Made by a program: the position numbers and the translations under genes. This document shows positions 52,166 to 64,000 of a stretch of DNA of 64,000 bases, in pieces (the first letter of the stretch is position 1; each line of letters opens with the position of its first letter). Location: positions 173,276,271-173,340,270 of the forward strand of contig NC_056524.1 in assembly GCF_019175285.1 (NCBI RefSeq), given 5' to 3'. The notes under the pieces were generated by a model, which ran no database searches, was not told where the DNA came from, and saw only the letters and a list, made by a program, of their open reading frames with translations. This stretch comes from Sceloporus undulatus. Its lineage: Eukaryota > Chordata > Lepidosauria > Squamata > Phrynosomatidae.

Positions 52166-53985
52166 TGCCCTTTGTTTTTGTAGTCCTCCTCCTCCATCAT
52201 GTCAGGAAGTGGGAGAGCTGCTTGTTTTTCTGATTTGGATACCGAAAGAACATGGTTGGCCATGGGTACCTATGCACCTTTACTGGGGATGGGGCACCAT
52301 TTGCCGCAAGTAGGAAATTGTTTCAGGACTGCCCAGGGATGGCACTTTTGGCCTCTTTGAAAAACTGAAATTAACACAAGAAACGATTAAATAAATCACT
52401 GCTGCAGAACAGCAGAAAAATAAAAGGAAATGTAAAATAAAGCTTAAATTTGATTGCTTTTTTGCATCCTTCCTGGGTCATAATTGTACTTTATGGTTGC
52501 CAAAATGGCTAACATTTAATTGACTTGGAGCATAGTCTGCTTCATCAGATACTTGGAGTGGGCTGCACTCCATGAAGGCATATCTATATAGGACTGAGGT
52601 TTGTATTTATAACTGCATCATGCAAAAAGAGGCTATAATATAATAAATCTGTGGTCTTTAAAGTGCCACATGAGTCCTGAGCAATTTATTTCCTGAACAT
52701 GATTAAACATCTACAAGAAAAAGAAAAACAGGAAAGAAAATATAATTTAAAAAAACAAAAAAACCAGTACATCTATTTTTCAACCAGAATTATTCTCTCG
52801 AAGGGGAAGTGCGCCACTCCTGCACATAGTATAATTCCAGGCTGATGCACAGAATGGATTAAGCAAGCCGTTATTCCATTTCCTATTGCCAAAAGTCAGT
52901 TTCACAAACAGACCACAAGTAGTGGACATATCAGGTATTGAACTGATAAGGACAGATGCTATGCTTGATCTAAGAGCAAAAGATCAATAAACAACAGTAA
53001 TCTTTATGGAAATGAGGAAGACCTGGCAGATGCAGTGCCAAAATCCAGGTGCTCCAGCACTGTATATGGAGAAGCCCAATTTGAAGTCTTGTCAAAAACA
53101 CATTGAAATTACATCTTTTCCCACCACCTATGGTAGACTGGGCAATTGACTGGGCTTGTGGATGTCACCGACCTTTCATGAGAACCTGGGGAGCCACACT
53201 CACCAGCCATGCACCCATTTTTTTCCTCAGAGGATTCCCACATCAAGAGGAGAAACCTTGCCATATCCATGGCAGCCTCAGGACTACATTTGATCCAAGA
53301 TAAATCTTGTTCCAACCAGGCAGTCAACTGGAAGTCAATTTCCTGACTGAAGAGGGGGGAACCCATTTTCTGGGTGTAAAACCACCTCAGGAGAGGTTAA
53401 AAAATGACCAAAAAGCATAATAAACATTTTTAGAAAATACTGTTTGGGGATGGGGGCCCTTGAGAGCCTCAAAATGCATTGGGCCATTGGGTCCCACTTT
53501 CGTCAGCTCTGACATATGGGAAATGTTCCCTGCCCAAATAATACCCTCCAACATTTCATGGGAGATGTGTCACCAAACAAAATCAGAATGTGGTCAAGGT
53601 GGCAAAAGTCATTGATGAAGAAGAGCACACAACCTAGGAGAGAAGTTGCAATGGTCTGCTTTTTTCCTGAGTCTACTGGAAAGGGCTAGATTTTGCCCCC
53701 TTCTCCACTCTTCCCTCAACGAAATTTATTGAGTACAGACTACTTTTGCGTTTTGAACTCAGCCTGCAGCAATTAAAGTAAACTGATGGCAAAGGAGGAA
53801 AGGGGGAGGAAGAGAGAGAAACTGGGATAATGGAAAAGTGTGATGACAGAGGACTGTCTCTGCCAAATTGGAACAGGTGGAGGGGGAACACAGTTTAATT
53901 TCAGATTTTGTCAATTCTTTTCTGACTTTTTAATTTTGGAGTTTATCACATGGGAGGAATTTCTCTTAATTTCAAATGAAAGGAA
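52166..53985. other. Upstream flank, no gene seen
   Basis: Apart from the repeat relative at 52540-52690, no exon, conserved domain or classified element was recognised. Short frames of up to about 85 residues are not family-like. Confidence 0.5.
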
Positions 53986-53989
53986 AGTG

Positions 53990-54230
53990 GGACCAGAACA
54001 CATTCACGTGAATTCGCTAGTTCAGCAAATTTACATGAATTCGAATTGTGTTCGAACTGACTTCCCATGGCCCGAAAATAGCTTGCCATTGCCCAAAATT
54101 GTGTGTGATCACCTCTTACGCAATAACGTGAAACCTCATGATTGCGTTCGGACTGACTTCCCATTGCCTGAAACTGCACGTGGTAGTTTATCATGCAATA
54201 ACTTTAAACCCCATGATTGAGTTAGGATTT
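53990..54230 (+). repeat. Diverged tandem repeat of about 80-95 bases
   Basis: GTGTTCGAACTGACTTCCCA and GCGTTCGGACTGACTTCCCA start successive units that both end in CC(T/C)CATGATT. A third start (GAGTTAGGATTTCC) follows. It may be the interior of a DNA transposon that ends near 54470. Confidence 0.65.
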
Positions 54231-54749
54231 CCATTGGATTATACTTCCAATTTCCCTTGTCTGATAAACTCCTTTGTGACTTTGCTCCCCATGGCTTTTT
54301 TGTTTATCGGTCTGCAGTTTGCATAAAACTATCCACCTTTTCCCATGATTTTTTTTTAAAAAATGAAACTTATTTTAAAGCAAAATGGCTGGATTTCTTT
54401 ATGAAATTTATGTATGAATAAACACAGTCGTTATGGTGCTTCACAATGAATCCCGACCCGACTGACATTTCCTACCTCTCCTGTGAGCGATCTCCTGTGC
54501 AACAGACAGAATTGGTTCCTATCAAATTCCCCCTCATGCTGGAGATCACTCACACAAGGCGTAGATAGGAACGTCTGTAAGCTGTTTCTTGATCAGTGGG
54601 AACAGACCTCAAACGATCACAGTTTACTGCTATGTGTGGTTTGGGGAACTTTCAAAATTACTACATAGTGGGGATCATTAATACATTGTAATCATGAATG
54701 CATAACCCTGTTATGCATTTGTAACTGTCATAGTGGATTCCAGACATTC

Positions 54750-54992
54750 ATAGAATCATAGGGTTTAAAGAGACCACAAGGGCCATCCAGTCCAACCCCC
54801 TGCCATGCAGGAATTCACAGTCAAAGCACTCTCAACAGATGTCCATCTAGTCTCTGTTTAAAAACCTTCAAAGAAGGAGAGTCCACCATTCTTTGAGGCA
54901 GCATATTCCACTATGGAATCGTTCTTACCTTCAGGAAGTTCTTCCTAGTGTTTAGGTGCAATCTCTTTTCCTGTATTTCCCTCCCATTATTT
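54750..54992 (-). mobile_element. CR1 LINE 3' fragment, antisense
   Basis: AATCATAGGGTTTAAAGAGA, CATCCAGTCCAACCCCCTGC and TTCAGGAAGTTCTTCCTAGT are CR1 3' sequence reversed. Truncated on the right. Confidence 0.9.
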
Positions 54993-55914
54993 TAAAGCAA
55001 ACTAAGTTCACCTGGAAAAGATTCTTAGTTCCACGACAGCAGCTTTCTTGCAAAGGAATCTCTGGACAAGAAGTGTGTGTTCATATATATCATCTGCTAG
55101 ACTTTACCACTTTTTTGAATGACATTACTCTCTGCAATAGTGGTTAATGCTTAAGGTGTCATGCTAAATGACATCACTAGGTGCTGGTCCTTGTGACCTT
55201 CTGTGACATTAGGGGCTGTACCTAGATCTCAGGTGCTGGCCCTGAAACCTGGGTAGTTATCTTCCCACTTGCCTCTATGATTCCTTTTTCTTTATATACT
55301 GTAATACATTTCTACCATCTCATCTGTCCAAGGAGAGAATGGAGGTGCATCCCACTAAACAGAGAGCCTTGTAATAACTGAAATGTTGTAAAAAGTGTAT
55401 ATTTTTTCATCACCAGTTTTTATCCAACATGCTTACCTGGAGGAAGGATGGGTAAAAAGTATTGCAGAATAACTTAACAGCCTCTGGCATAGTGTGCATA
55501 GTTCTTTTTTTCTTATCTTTTCCCAGTACAAAACTAATATCTGTTTTCTTCTAGCTTCCCTACTTTTTTTTTCACCCATAAGATGAATGTGCCTGATAAA
55601 AAAAGCAATTTTGAAATATGGGTCTATAGCCCTTTATATGAGTTCAAGTTCTCCTCTCATAATTTGTTTGATCGCTGGGCAGAATGACAGAACTATAATC
55701 TAGTTTTCAAGTACTTAACTTCTTTTCTTTACAGCCCACAACTATGTTCTAAATTATGACCTTGCAGCTAACAAGGAAAGAAATGACAAAAGCTGTGGCA
55801 ATAAGATGGCTCTCAAAAACTGTTTCAGATACTAACATCACATGGCATGCTGTGAAGACAGATGATGCAAAAGCAGAGTGACTGGATGACATAACGGCAA
55901 AGGAGAACAAGGCA
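54993..55914. other. Upstream flank, nothing recognised
   Basis: No gene, SINE or transposon ends were identified. Frames are short. Confidence 0.5.
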
Positions 55915-56045
55915 CCGTAAAATGTAGGGCATTCGAGAAAAATGTAGGTCATCACCAAATAAAAGCTAAAAATATTAACAGGAATAAAAATTCATTATTC
56001 TTAGTCATGCTCAAAATGGAGGACATTCTGAAACTCTTCCTGGAC
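55915..56045 (+). repeat. Unclassified repeat, third copy
   Basis: AATGTAGGGCATTCGAGAAA, CCAAATAAAAGCTAAAAAT and CTCAAAATGGAGGACATTC repeat the unit found in tandem at 50020-50215. Confidence 0.5.
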
Positions 56046-56547
56046 AGAAGTTTGAAATGTAGCACTAATGACGCCACTGGGAAGGATATGACACTGTGTG
56101 GTATGTCCTGACCAAAGATGCTTTTTTCTAGTATATAAGGCAACAGATGCTGCAGGGAGGCAGCATGGATAAAGGTGTAAGTGCTGTGTGCATCCATCAC
56201 CTAAGCTTGCCTTTGGCCTGCTGTTCTCAGATGCTGTGGAAGGTGTCACCATCATGCTGACAGTGCTGAAATAAGAAGTAACTGCCAATCTAGGCAGCAT
56301 CTTCATGTGGAAAGGAGAGGGATCCCATCTTGCCCTTTACCTGAGCCAGCAAAATGTCCTTTTGTCATGGTCTTACAAGAGAACTCCTCCAACCAGGAGG
56401 ATGTTGAGTTCCCAGGACCAGAGAAATGAAAGAAGCTAGCTGCCCCTGAAGACCCAGGACCTTCAAGGGTATTGGAAGCTGCCCTCTGGGAAAGAGACAG
56501 TTCAGGCTTCAGAGTCTGAAGCAGTAGCTGGACCACCTTCCTGAGTA

Positions 56548-56725
56548 TGGCTGCATCCGCACTGCAGAAATAATGCAATTGGACTCCACTTGCCATGGTT
56601 CAATGCTATGGAAGTCTGGGAATGGTCGTTTGTTGTGGCACTAGAGCTTTGCTGAACAGTTTTGCTTTTGGGATTATTTTGGATTTTGGAATTCCAGAAA
56701 GGGAGACTGAAACGGTACAACATTT
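56548..56725. mobile_element. MITE family 1 left half joined to Tigger-like end
   Basis: 56548-56650 has GGCTGCATCCGCACTGCAGA and AATAATGC, the left arm of family 1. Directly after it, GGATTTTGGAATTCCAGAAA and GGGAGACTGAAACGGT match the terminal part of the element at 47411-47731. Confidence 0.6.
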
Positions 56726-56871
56726 ACATTATCCACAAAAGAGATGGTGAGGCTGAGCTATACCAGGAAAGAATACACAAATAGGTAATTGTGCCTAAAA
56801 ATAAGAATTCATGTTGGATATCAGAATGGAGGGTATTTTACATACTGGGTGCCACCACACTAAGGCCCTAT

Positions 56872-57290
56872 ACAGACTGGCACTTTAGGCTGGCCTGGGG
56901 GTGGAGTTGGGGCATCACGTCCAGATGACACATGCCCTGACTCCACCGCCAAGGGGCCATGACATCGTGTGCCACTCCATGGCGTGTGGCATCATGTCAT
57001 TCCTCTGGTGCACAGTATCAGGGTACTCCTCCAGCACTGCATCCATATGACACAGCCCCAAAACAACGCTGTATAGCCGTGCTGCAGCAGCTATGGCACC
57101 CTTTTGAGGATGCAAAAAGGAGCCACTTTTTGCAGCTCCTTTTTGTGTCCCCGAAAGGCCAGATTGGGGCTGCGGCATGCAATTGCCATGGTCCTGATCT
57201 GGCTAGCCTCTAAATGTCCTGATTCAAATGATGGCAGCGCTGACCTCAGTGGTATGTGGCTGCACTGGAGCCTCACCTATAGAACTGAAT
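56872..57290 (-). mobile_element. Non-autonomous DNA transposon, family 3
   Basis: Starts GGCCCTATACAGACTGGCAC. Inner AAAAGGAGCCACTTTTTGC and GCAGCTCCTTTTT form a hairpin. GGCCAGATTGGGGCTGCGGC mirrors 51740-52085. Confidence 0.6.
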
Positions 57291-57671
57291 AGGTTTATAA
57301 GTGATAAGAAAATGTCTCAGATAAACAGACTGCAGGTTGTTTGGGAGTTAGTTATGTAGCCTATAGACATTATACAAATATGTTTTTTTCTGTGTGTGCT
57401 TATTTGCATAAATAAATCTATTTCTAATCATCTTGGAAAGAGGCAAGGATGAAATCTAAGCCCCTGAAATCTTTATTCATCGACTCTTCTTTTGCTTCTG
57501 AAATTCATGCATAATCAAGCCAATCTTTGCAGATAGAAAGTCTCAGATTTTCTTTAGGTATGAGCGGTGTGGAGTGGGGAAATGAGTTATGAAATGATGA
57601 ATTCTCAAAGAACCAGACATTTCACCCAGTCCCACATTCTGTCTGTCACAGAAGATAGACAACTTAGTACA

Positions 57672-57742
57672 GAGGTTCCAAACCTTTTTGACTCACGGAG
57701 CCCTAAGGGCACCATGGAGCACAGGTTGGGAACCGCTGGCTT
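57672..57742. mobile_element. Very short hAT MITE
   Basis: Inverted ends AGAGGTTCCAAACCTTTTT and AGGTTGGGAACCGCTG with GACTCACGGAGCCCTAAGGG between; hAT-type termini. Confidence 0.6.
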
Positions 57743-57903
57743 AGTTTATACTTAATATTTGCTTTTAACCCCCTCCCAATCCATTTGTTTTTATGAAGTC
57801 TGGTGACAGTGAACATTCAATAATGAAGTGGTATATGTCATTCAACAGCAAAACCCACAAATAATGCATATGCTCCAGGACTCCTCATATTTACAAAGAA
57901 AAG

Positions 57904-57946
57904 CTTCGCGGAACGAATTAATTTCGTAACCCGAGGTACCACTGTA
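57904..57946. mobile_element. Mariner-like MITE end
   Basis: CTTCGCGGAACGAATTAATT and CGTAACCCGAGGTACCACTG TA are the reverse complement of the left end of 36058-36315. The other end is missing. Confidence 0.75.
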
Positions 57947-58574
57947 TTTTCTATTACCTGTTCCTAATCAGTCATCTTTAGGGATGTCAAATTTATGTAC
58001 ATAGACTAAGAATTTATCAGTTTCTTTCTTCAGTCTCCTCCTGTGAGTTTCTTTTTATTTTCTTCACAAGCCCCAGACATTTCTCTCTGATTATGGAGCA
58101 GGTACAGCTTGAGATGTATGTAAATGCGTATTCATCATGCAATTCACCGCATCGCCTCTTAAACATGATGTTGCTGCTCTAAATTCAAAACCCCTGTGTT
58201 TTGCTTCCCTGTGGCAGTTTCATAGTGAGGGAAGTTGAGTGGTAAACTTTCTCTTTCATTATACTTTAGTCCCGCTTACAAAACAAATGTTTCTTCCTAC
58301 CATTGGCCATTTTAAAAGACATCAACAGATTGAAGGACAAGGAAAATCAAAGTAGCCATGTAGCCCAGAAATAAAAGTAAACAAGCCAAGTTGGGTAACA
58401 CTGTTAAGACTAATAAAATGTGACAGCTGTCACAAGAGATTTGGGGTTCTCCAGAGCTCTTTAATGGGAAACTTCCTCTGAACAAATCTTGCAAAAAACC
58501 AAAAAATCCCCAAAACCCTCCATTATGGGGTTGTCATATGTTGGAAATGACCTGAAGACACATAACAACGAAGA

Positions 58575-58940
58575 GCTCTTTATCAATCATGCCCTGTGAG
58601 GAGCGACTTAGGGAGCTGGGTATATTTAGCTTGGAAGAAGAGAAGGTAAAGAGGTGAAATCATATCCCTATTTAAATATTTGAAGGGATGTCATATTGAG
58701 GCTGGAGCAATGGATTTAAACATTAGCAAAAGAGATTCCACCTTAATATTAAGAAGAACTTCCTGACAATAATAGCTGTTTGACAGTGGAACACATTGCC
58801 TTGGAGAGTAGTGGAGTCTTTTTCTTTGAAGGTTTTTAAACAGAGGTTGGATGGGGTGCTTTAATTGATTGTGAGTTCCTGCATGGCAGAAAGGGCTTCG
58901 ACTGGATGACCCTTGTGGTATCTTCCAATTCTATGAGATT
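58575..58940 (+). mobile_element. CR1 LINE 3' fragment
   Basis: GAGGAGCGACTTAGGGAGCT, AAATATTTGAAGGGATGTCA and AAGAAGAACTTCCTGACAAT follow the CR1 order. It ends TCTTCCAATTCTATGAG. Frame broken by small changes. Confidence 0.9.
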
Positions 58941-60159
58941 ATATTATTTATAGCTCAGAAAGAAAAACAACATGTTTGGCATTGCATATACAGTAGTTTG
59001 GGTCCCTAACACATCCCTCTTCAAAAACTAATCTTGAGAAAGAAGGATCTACCTTTCTGAAGTGCAGAGCAAAAGGGAGGACTGTGGATGTAAACAGCAG
59101 GGGTTATAATAGTAGGGTTCACTGTGGGAGTTTGTTTTCAACATCATGTTCTTTTATTTGTACAGTATATCCTTGCAAGGTATGGGGTTGGAGTAGCTGG
59201 CCATTACAGTTCCTTCCAGTTGCTAACTCACTGCTAACTTTTCAAATGTCTCACAAGATGCCGAACCAGACATAGCCTCTGATCCTAGGAGCCAAGAAAC
59301 TTGTTTCAAGAGCTACATCCTTTAAAGTGTGCACTTCAAGTTCTATGTGGGAAATAGGAAGCAGAAATGGGAATCAACGTTAGGATTAGACTTGGAAGTT
59401 GGGCAATAAAACCCTGAGGTTTAAGGCAGGAACTGTAAGTGCAGAGGCTTTTCATTTGGTGAAATGGTTTCATATTCATCTTGCAATAACTAGACATTGC
59501 CTAAACCTGTGTGATATGCCCAAAATAATAAATGCCTACTTTATTTATTTTTCCAGGACCTTGCTACAAAACCATTGTTGGGTTTGCTTTAAGCCTTTTT
59601 ATTTTGGGATGGAAATGTATTTGTTTGTTTAATTCATAAGCTTTCAGGGTCTCTTTAGGTTGATATCAACTTAATACACCTGGCCTGTCAAGCATATTGG
59701 TTGGTTCATGGGCACATGTGCTATGTATGTACATGTTAGCCGTAGGCTAAGGCTTTGGGGGCTTTGTTTACCAGTTAATTTCTCTTTACTGAAAGGTCAC
59801 CCACTAGACATGCTGAGTCAACCTCCCCAGCCACCTGTGCTTACACCAGGCCAAAGGTAATTATACACCTTTTCCTGGTAGCTATTGTATCAAAGAGGTT
59901 AATTAATTCCAAAGCTGACAAAGCTCCGCATCTATTAGGCCGAATTCAATAGAGGCCAAAATGGCAAATTAGAACAGGGGAGTGCAAGGCTTTTGTGTCA
60001 CAGAGATTAATTAGGACTTGGCCACTCTTGCAATGAGGCAAGCAATTGGAGTTGGGCCAGTTCACTAGTTGTCAGAAAAATATCCAAAGTTATTGTCCCA
60101 GAATTACAAGGATCTGCCCTCCACCATGGCGCCCTTGGTAACACATGCAAACTTAGGAC
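58941..60159. other. Upstream flank, nothing recognised
   Basis: No repeat end or exon identified. Frames are short and unlike known families. Confidence 0.5.
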
Positions 60160-60370
60160 ACTATCACACCACACTGTTATAGTGATATTGTTTCATGTTA
60201 ACTGCTATGGCTGCCTCCTATGAACTTCTGAGTTTTGTAGTTTAGAGAGGCCTAAGAGTTCTCTGGCTGAGAATTGTGAATGCCCCTCCCTAAACTGCAA
60301 ATCCCAGGATTCCACAGGAGGCAGCCATAGCAGTTAAAGTGGAATAATAGTGCTATAACAGTGTAGTGCG
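60160..60370. mobile_element. Palindromic MITE, relative of family 1
   Basis: CACTGTTATAGTGATATTG and AATAGTGCTATAACAGTG are inverted ends. The arms TTAACTGCTATGGCTGCCTC and GAGGCAGCCATAGCAGTTAA are an exact mirror. Confidence 0.85.
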
Positions 60371-60483
60371 ATTACTCATGGCAAAGAATTGATTCACACT
60401 ATAGAAGGAAGTTCACAATCCCAGTGAGGGAGCCGTTTTAGCCTCCAATCTGTCTGGTAAAAAATGCTTGATGGATTTTGTAT

Positions 60484-60613
60484 CCATATATGGATAATGG
60501 CCAGGGATTCCTCCCCCACCCCGGTTAACCATATATGGGCTTGCTAATTATACATATATGGTCTTGGCTTTCCTGTTCCTTCCTGGAAACAGGGAGGGCA
60601 AGTCCATATATGG
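60484..60613. promoter_or_regulatory. Cluster of CArG (SRF-type) motifs
   Basis: CCATATATGG occurs exactly at 60484-60493, 60529-60538 and 60604-60613, with a one-mismatch ACATATATGG at 60552-60561. Each exact copy fits the SRF consensus CC(A/T)6GG. Similar flanks suggest local duplication, so function is uncertain. Confidence 0.4.
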
Positions 60614-60689
60614 GTAATTGCATCACAACCAGGGATATCCCCAAGAAAAACCTTGTTCCTTCAGCAGGGGGAGGAGGGAGGAGGTAGAG

Positions 60690-60835
60690 GAAGAGGTAAG
60701 GGGCCCCACTTGACTACACCACGTTCCTGGACCCCTAGGTAAGGGGCCAGGAGGAGGAGGGAAAGGGAGTCCCACTTGACTACACCATGTTCCTGGACCC
60801 CCGGGTAAGGGGCCAGCAGCAACAGCAGGAGGAGG
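60690..60835 (+). repeat. Tandem duplication of about 70 bases
   Basis: GGTAAGGGGCC starts three units. CCCACTTGACTACACCACGT and CCCACTTGACTACACCATGT, each followed by TCCTGGACCCC, lie about 70 bases apart. Confidence 0.8.
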
Positions 60836-61087
60836 AGGAGAAGTAAGGAGCGGAGAAAGGGTCAAGTTCAGGGGAGGGATGGTCAGAGAGAGGACAGAGA
60901 ATGGAACAAGCCTCCCTCACGCAGGCAGCTTTCTCTCTCTCTTTTTATTTTTTAATTTTTTTATTTTTGACAGACTATGCGAATGCTTTTTCTACAGGGT
61001 GATACATATAGATAGAATGTGTGTGCTTGTGCTACATTTCCCTTTCATTTGCTTGCTCCCCGCACTTCACCTCACTTTGCAAGAGGC

Positions 61088-61129
<42 letters not shown>

Positions 61130-61132
61130 TTG
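61088..61132 (+). repeat. (TTA)n microsatellite
   Basis: About fifteen perfect TTA/ATT units. The poly-Leu and poly-Ile frames here are artefacts. Confidence 0.95.
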
Positions 61133-62303
61133 TGTGTAAAATGTGAATGCTACAATGTGAATGTTACAGATTTTTCCCTTTCAATTTGGCAAATTGATAC
61201 AAGAGTGAATGCTTTTGCTACACACACCTGGAGGTTTTTAAATTTGACAGAATATGCACACACTGCTGCCAGTTTTTTTTTAAAAGGAGGGGGGAAAGCA
61301 CCCATCCGGTTGCCCAATTGCTGTAGGAAAGGTCACCTTTGATGAAAGCGGGAGTTAATTTGATTGACAGCAAAGGAGCCTTCATTTTAAATTGGTATCG
61401 CAAATGTGAACTCTCCGCAAAGAGCTGCAATGGCATTCAGGGTTAAATTACCCCGACTAAGGTAAATTATAGTGGGCACTTGCTTCTGGAGAGATTCGGG
61501 CCAGTGGGAATGGGGCCTAAGTTTCAGGTTTGGGCCCAGAAATATCAGGGGCTGGGATGATCATGAACTGGCAACCCTACTCGATGCAGATGAGGCTATA
61601 AGTTGTGTGCTAGGACAGCAGGTCTCGGCAATATTGGCTGAGTAGAATAGCATAAAAGGAAAAGAAATAGACTTTGTATTGGAACCATTCCTTTTTCAGG
61701 CTGAGATTCTAGAGAGCTGGTGTCACCAGGATGGATGGGCTCTTTCCATCCCCCTCAGGTTGACTCTGCAGAACTGGAGCAGCCAAGCAGTGACATAAGC
61801 AGATAAGTCATAGTCAATCAAGATAGGTCACTTCCAACAGCAGAGCAAAGAGAAAACAGACTGTTACTGCTGCTGTGATTACTTAGCAGCAGATTTTTCA
61901 AGCCCTGATGGATCCATAATGTTTATCACCTATAATTAAGAAGCCATCAGCAACCCTGGCACTTTTGCCAGCACAGACCTTGCCCTTAATTAACAAAGGC
62001 CCCCCAACAGGACTGGTGACTGATACAAGGAGAGCTCCAACCTGGAGTCATGGCTCCTCTTTAAAAAGCATCAAGGGCACAGACCTGGCAGCCTACGTTA
62101 ACACATGAGCAAGGTGAAAAAGGAAGTTAATCTTAGACATTATTAGGAGCGAAAGTGTTATTAATTATTATTATTATCTACTGTGTAGTGTTTCCAAGGA
62201 TTCAAAGTACTCCATGTGAATTTTCTAGTCTAGTCTAGTGAAAACAACCTTGTAAGACAAATATCAGTATTCCCCCCCCCCCTTCGGCTGCTGAGCAAGT
62301 AGC
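61133..62303. other. Upstream flank, nothing recognised
   Basis: No exon or classified repeat seen. A short C run is at about 62272-62282. Confidence 0.5.
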
Positions 62304-63092
62304 CAGTGATGTAGACTTGAGTCAACTGACTTGGACTCCAGTCAGACTCAAGTTGCTTCAGTGACTCGACTTGGACTCAGCTTGGCAATAAATGACGCAC
62401 TGACTTGACTCGTGACTTGTATTTTTTTAGCGACTGACATGCTGGCCTAGAAACAGCACACATTAGGGAATGCGCTTGAGGTGGGGGTTGAGGTCTACTC
62501 AGCAGCCATTCCACACTGTACACCAGAGGAGCCTTTTAAAGCTTTTTCCCAGGAGCAGAAGCAGGTAAGTCTTGCTCCCATATGTGAGGCAGTGGGGCAC
62601 ATTTCTCAAAGGAAAACAGCAAACATCTTAGGCAATGGGCTTTAGGTGGAAGGATGCTTCTACTTTAGAAGGCTTCTCTGATGTGCATCGGGGACTGGCT
62701 GCGAGTAGACTTCAACCCCTGCCTCAAGCCCATTGCCTAACACATTTGCTATTCCCCCCTGAGAAACATGCCCCATGATCTTGCCTGTGAGTCTTGCCTG
62801 TGGCTCCTAGGAAAAGCTTTAGATAGCTCTTCTGATGTACAATGGAGACAAGATGCTGTATAGATCTCATTTTTCTAAAGTGCAATCTTGATCAATTGCC
62901 TATGATAATTGAATTTTTTTAACCTAACTTTGTGCATGTCTTCTTGATTTTCTAGTAACACACACACCTCACCACCACTTGGCTCCTCGACGAGACTTTA
63001 CTTGAAATCATCTTGCAAGGACGTAAGACTTTAACTTGAGACTTAAAGGTAGAGATTTGAGACTTGGAATAACAGGCTTGAATACATCACTG
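62304..63092. mobile_element. Non-autonomous hAT-like transposon with inner hairpin
   Basis: Ends CAGTGATGTAGACTTGAGTC and, inverted, CAGTGATGTATTCAAGCCTG enclose about 790 bases, with repeated GACTTG words near both ends. Inside, about 62455-62520 and 62696-62755 are inverted (GGGGGTTGAGGTCTACTC against GAGTAGACTTCAACCCC). No transposase. Flanks give no clear 8-bp duplication. Confidence 0.7.
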
Positions 63093-63205
63093 CGAGTGAT
63101 ACTATTTAAATCTTGAGCTCAGAAAAGTTACACCTCCCACAAGCCCCTGTCATGCTTGCCCATTTGGGAATGTTGGAGGCTGTGATCAAAAAGAGTAACT
63201 TTGGT

Positions 63206-63423
63206 TCAAAACACACTGCAGAAATAATCCAGTTTGAGACTGCTTTAACTGCCCTGGCTCAATGCTAGGGAATTCTGGAAACCATAGTTTTGTGAGATAT
63301 TTAACCTCTGTCAGAAATCTGGTGCCACAACAAACTACAATTCCCAGGATTCCCTAGCACTGAGCCAGGACAGTTAGAATGGTCTCAAACTGAATTATTT
63401 CTGTAGTGTGTTTTGGACTACCT
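63206..63423. mobile_element. Palindromic MITE, family 1
   Basis: Ends GTTCAAAACACACTGCAG and TGTAGTGTGTTTTGGAC are inverted. Arms as in 44472-44694. ACTACAATTCCCAG at 63334-63347 is a ZNF143-like word. Confidence 0.9.
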
Positions 63424-64000
63424 AGTCCCTTTAAAAAACCCTCATCATAGTGGTGTAGAAGGTACAAAAATATTAAAAGTAAATGACTCAAGGAATTGGA
63501 GCACCAGTTCTAGGAAAAAAATGAAATGATAAAGTGGTTCCCTTAAGTTTTGAAACCTTTCTGTAGGATAGCCAGGAAGGGCCTGTGGGACCAGGACCTA
63601 TAATGCTATTCAAGGTGTTGAACTTGATTCAGGTACAAAGTTCAAAAAACAGGACAACTCCTTTAAAGTTCATAGTAAAACCCAGAACAGATTCACCATG
63701 CTCACAACAGAGCAGCAAGCTGTCTTAGCCAAAATAACTAACCACTATACCTTCATACCACACTAGTGGTCGCCTAAGGACCTGACCTCTCAATTTAAGC
63801 AGCACAGGTCTATTTGCAAACACAAAGAATGACAGGAAAGGAGCAGACTGATCAGCATTATGACTGCAGGAGTAAGGCATCCTCCCCATCCCAATGGAAA
63901 GCCCCCAAATCTGCTCCATATGAGGGATAGGTTAAATTTCCTTTCCTGAGATTAATCCCCTTTCCAGGCAATACTGTGCTATTTGCATTGGTAGAAAGAT
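63424..64000. other. Right edge of window, nothing recognised
   Basis: No repeat or exon identified. The minus-strand frame at 63725-63919 has no family resemblance that I recognise. Confidence 0.5.

Noticed and set aside
50000-64000. Terminal exons of MICU1, the neighbour expected from mammalian gene order (and DDIT4 at 1-11000)
   Set aside because: No frame resembles either protein; they probably lie outside the window.
1-64000. CRISPR array, bacterial operon, or intact retrovirus/LTR element
   Set aside because: No regularly spaced repeats with unique spacers, no dense coding, and no paired long terminal repeats were recognised.

Overview
This window comes from a vertebrate nuclear genome, most probably a squamate reptile and plausibly an iguanian lizard. 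It holds one recognisable protein-coding gene: an ER-membrane J-protein, DNAJB12, on the minus strand. The repeats that surround it are of kinds common in lizards: CR1 and L2-like LINEs, RTE/BovB-like LINE remnants, tRNA-derived and 5S rRNA-derived SINEs, and many small palindromic DNA transposons. No bacterial, phage or CRISPR feature is present.

Layout. Positions 1-11893 are downstream of DNAJB12: a 5'-truncated CR1 with a long open reverse-transcriptase frame (131-1150), an AT-rich strand-switching tract (2960-3735), nested transposon/SINE material (4282-5425) and the presumed 3' UTR just below 11894. DNAJB12 runs from its start codon at 49803 down to its stop at 11894 in eight coding exons, all with GT-AG borders. 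The exons encode, in order, an N-terminal helical region, a J domain with the HPD motif, a Gly/Phe-rich stretch, one transmembrane helix and a C-terminal DUF1977 region. A CpG-rich promoter at about 49380-49940 carries a perfect CRE and a perfect CTCF core. Positions 50000-64000 are upstream flank with LINE pieces, palindromic MITEs, a CArG-motif cluster and a hAT-like element. In mammals DDIT4 and MICU1 flank DNAJB12, but I recognise no exon of either here.

Most notable points. Exon 6 of DNAJB12 is two bases shorter than the family pattern predicts, because of two separate one-base losses. As written, the frame stops in the membrane helix; a consensus sequencing error is the simplest explanation. 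At least six recognisable copies (seven with a near relative) of one palindromic MITE family carry a ZNF143/Staf-like motif in their arms, and a perfect version of that motif also sits near the promoter. A 994-bp Tigger-like element with a GC-rich, palindrome-bearing interior splits a BovB-like LINE in intron 2. A second palindromic family includes a copy with 48-bp perfect inverted arms. A 5S rRNA-derived SINE is interrupted by a MITE. I found no convincing new gene system. The interest lies in the transposon structures and in the exon 6 anomaly.
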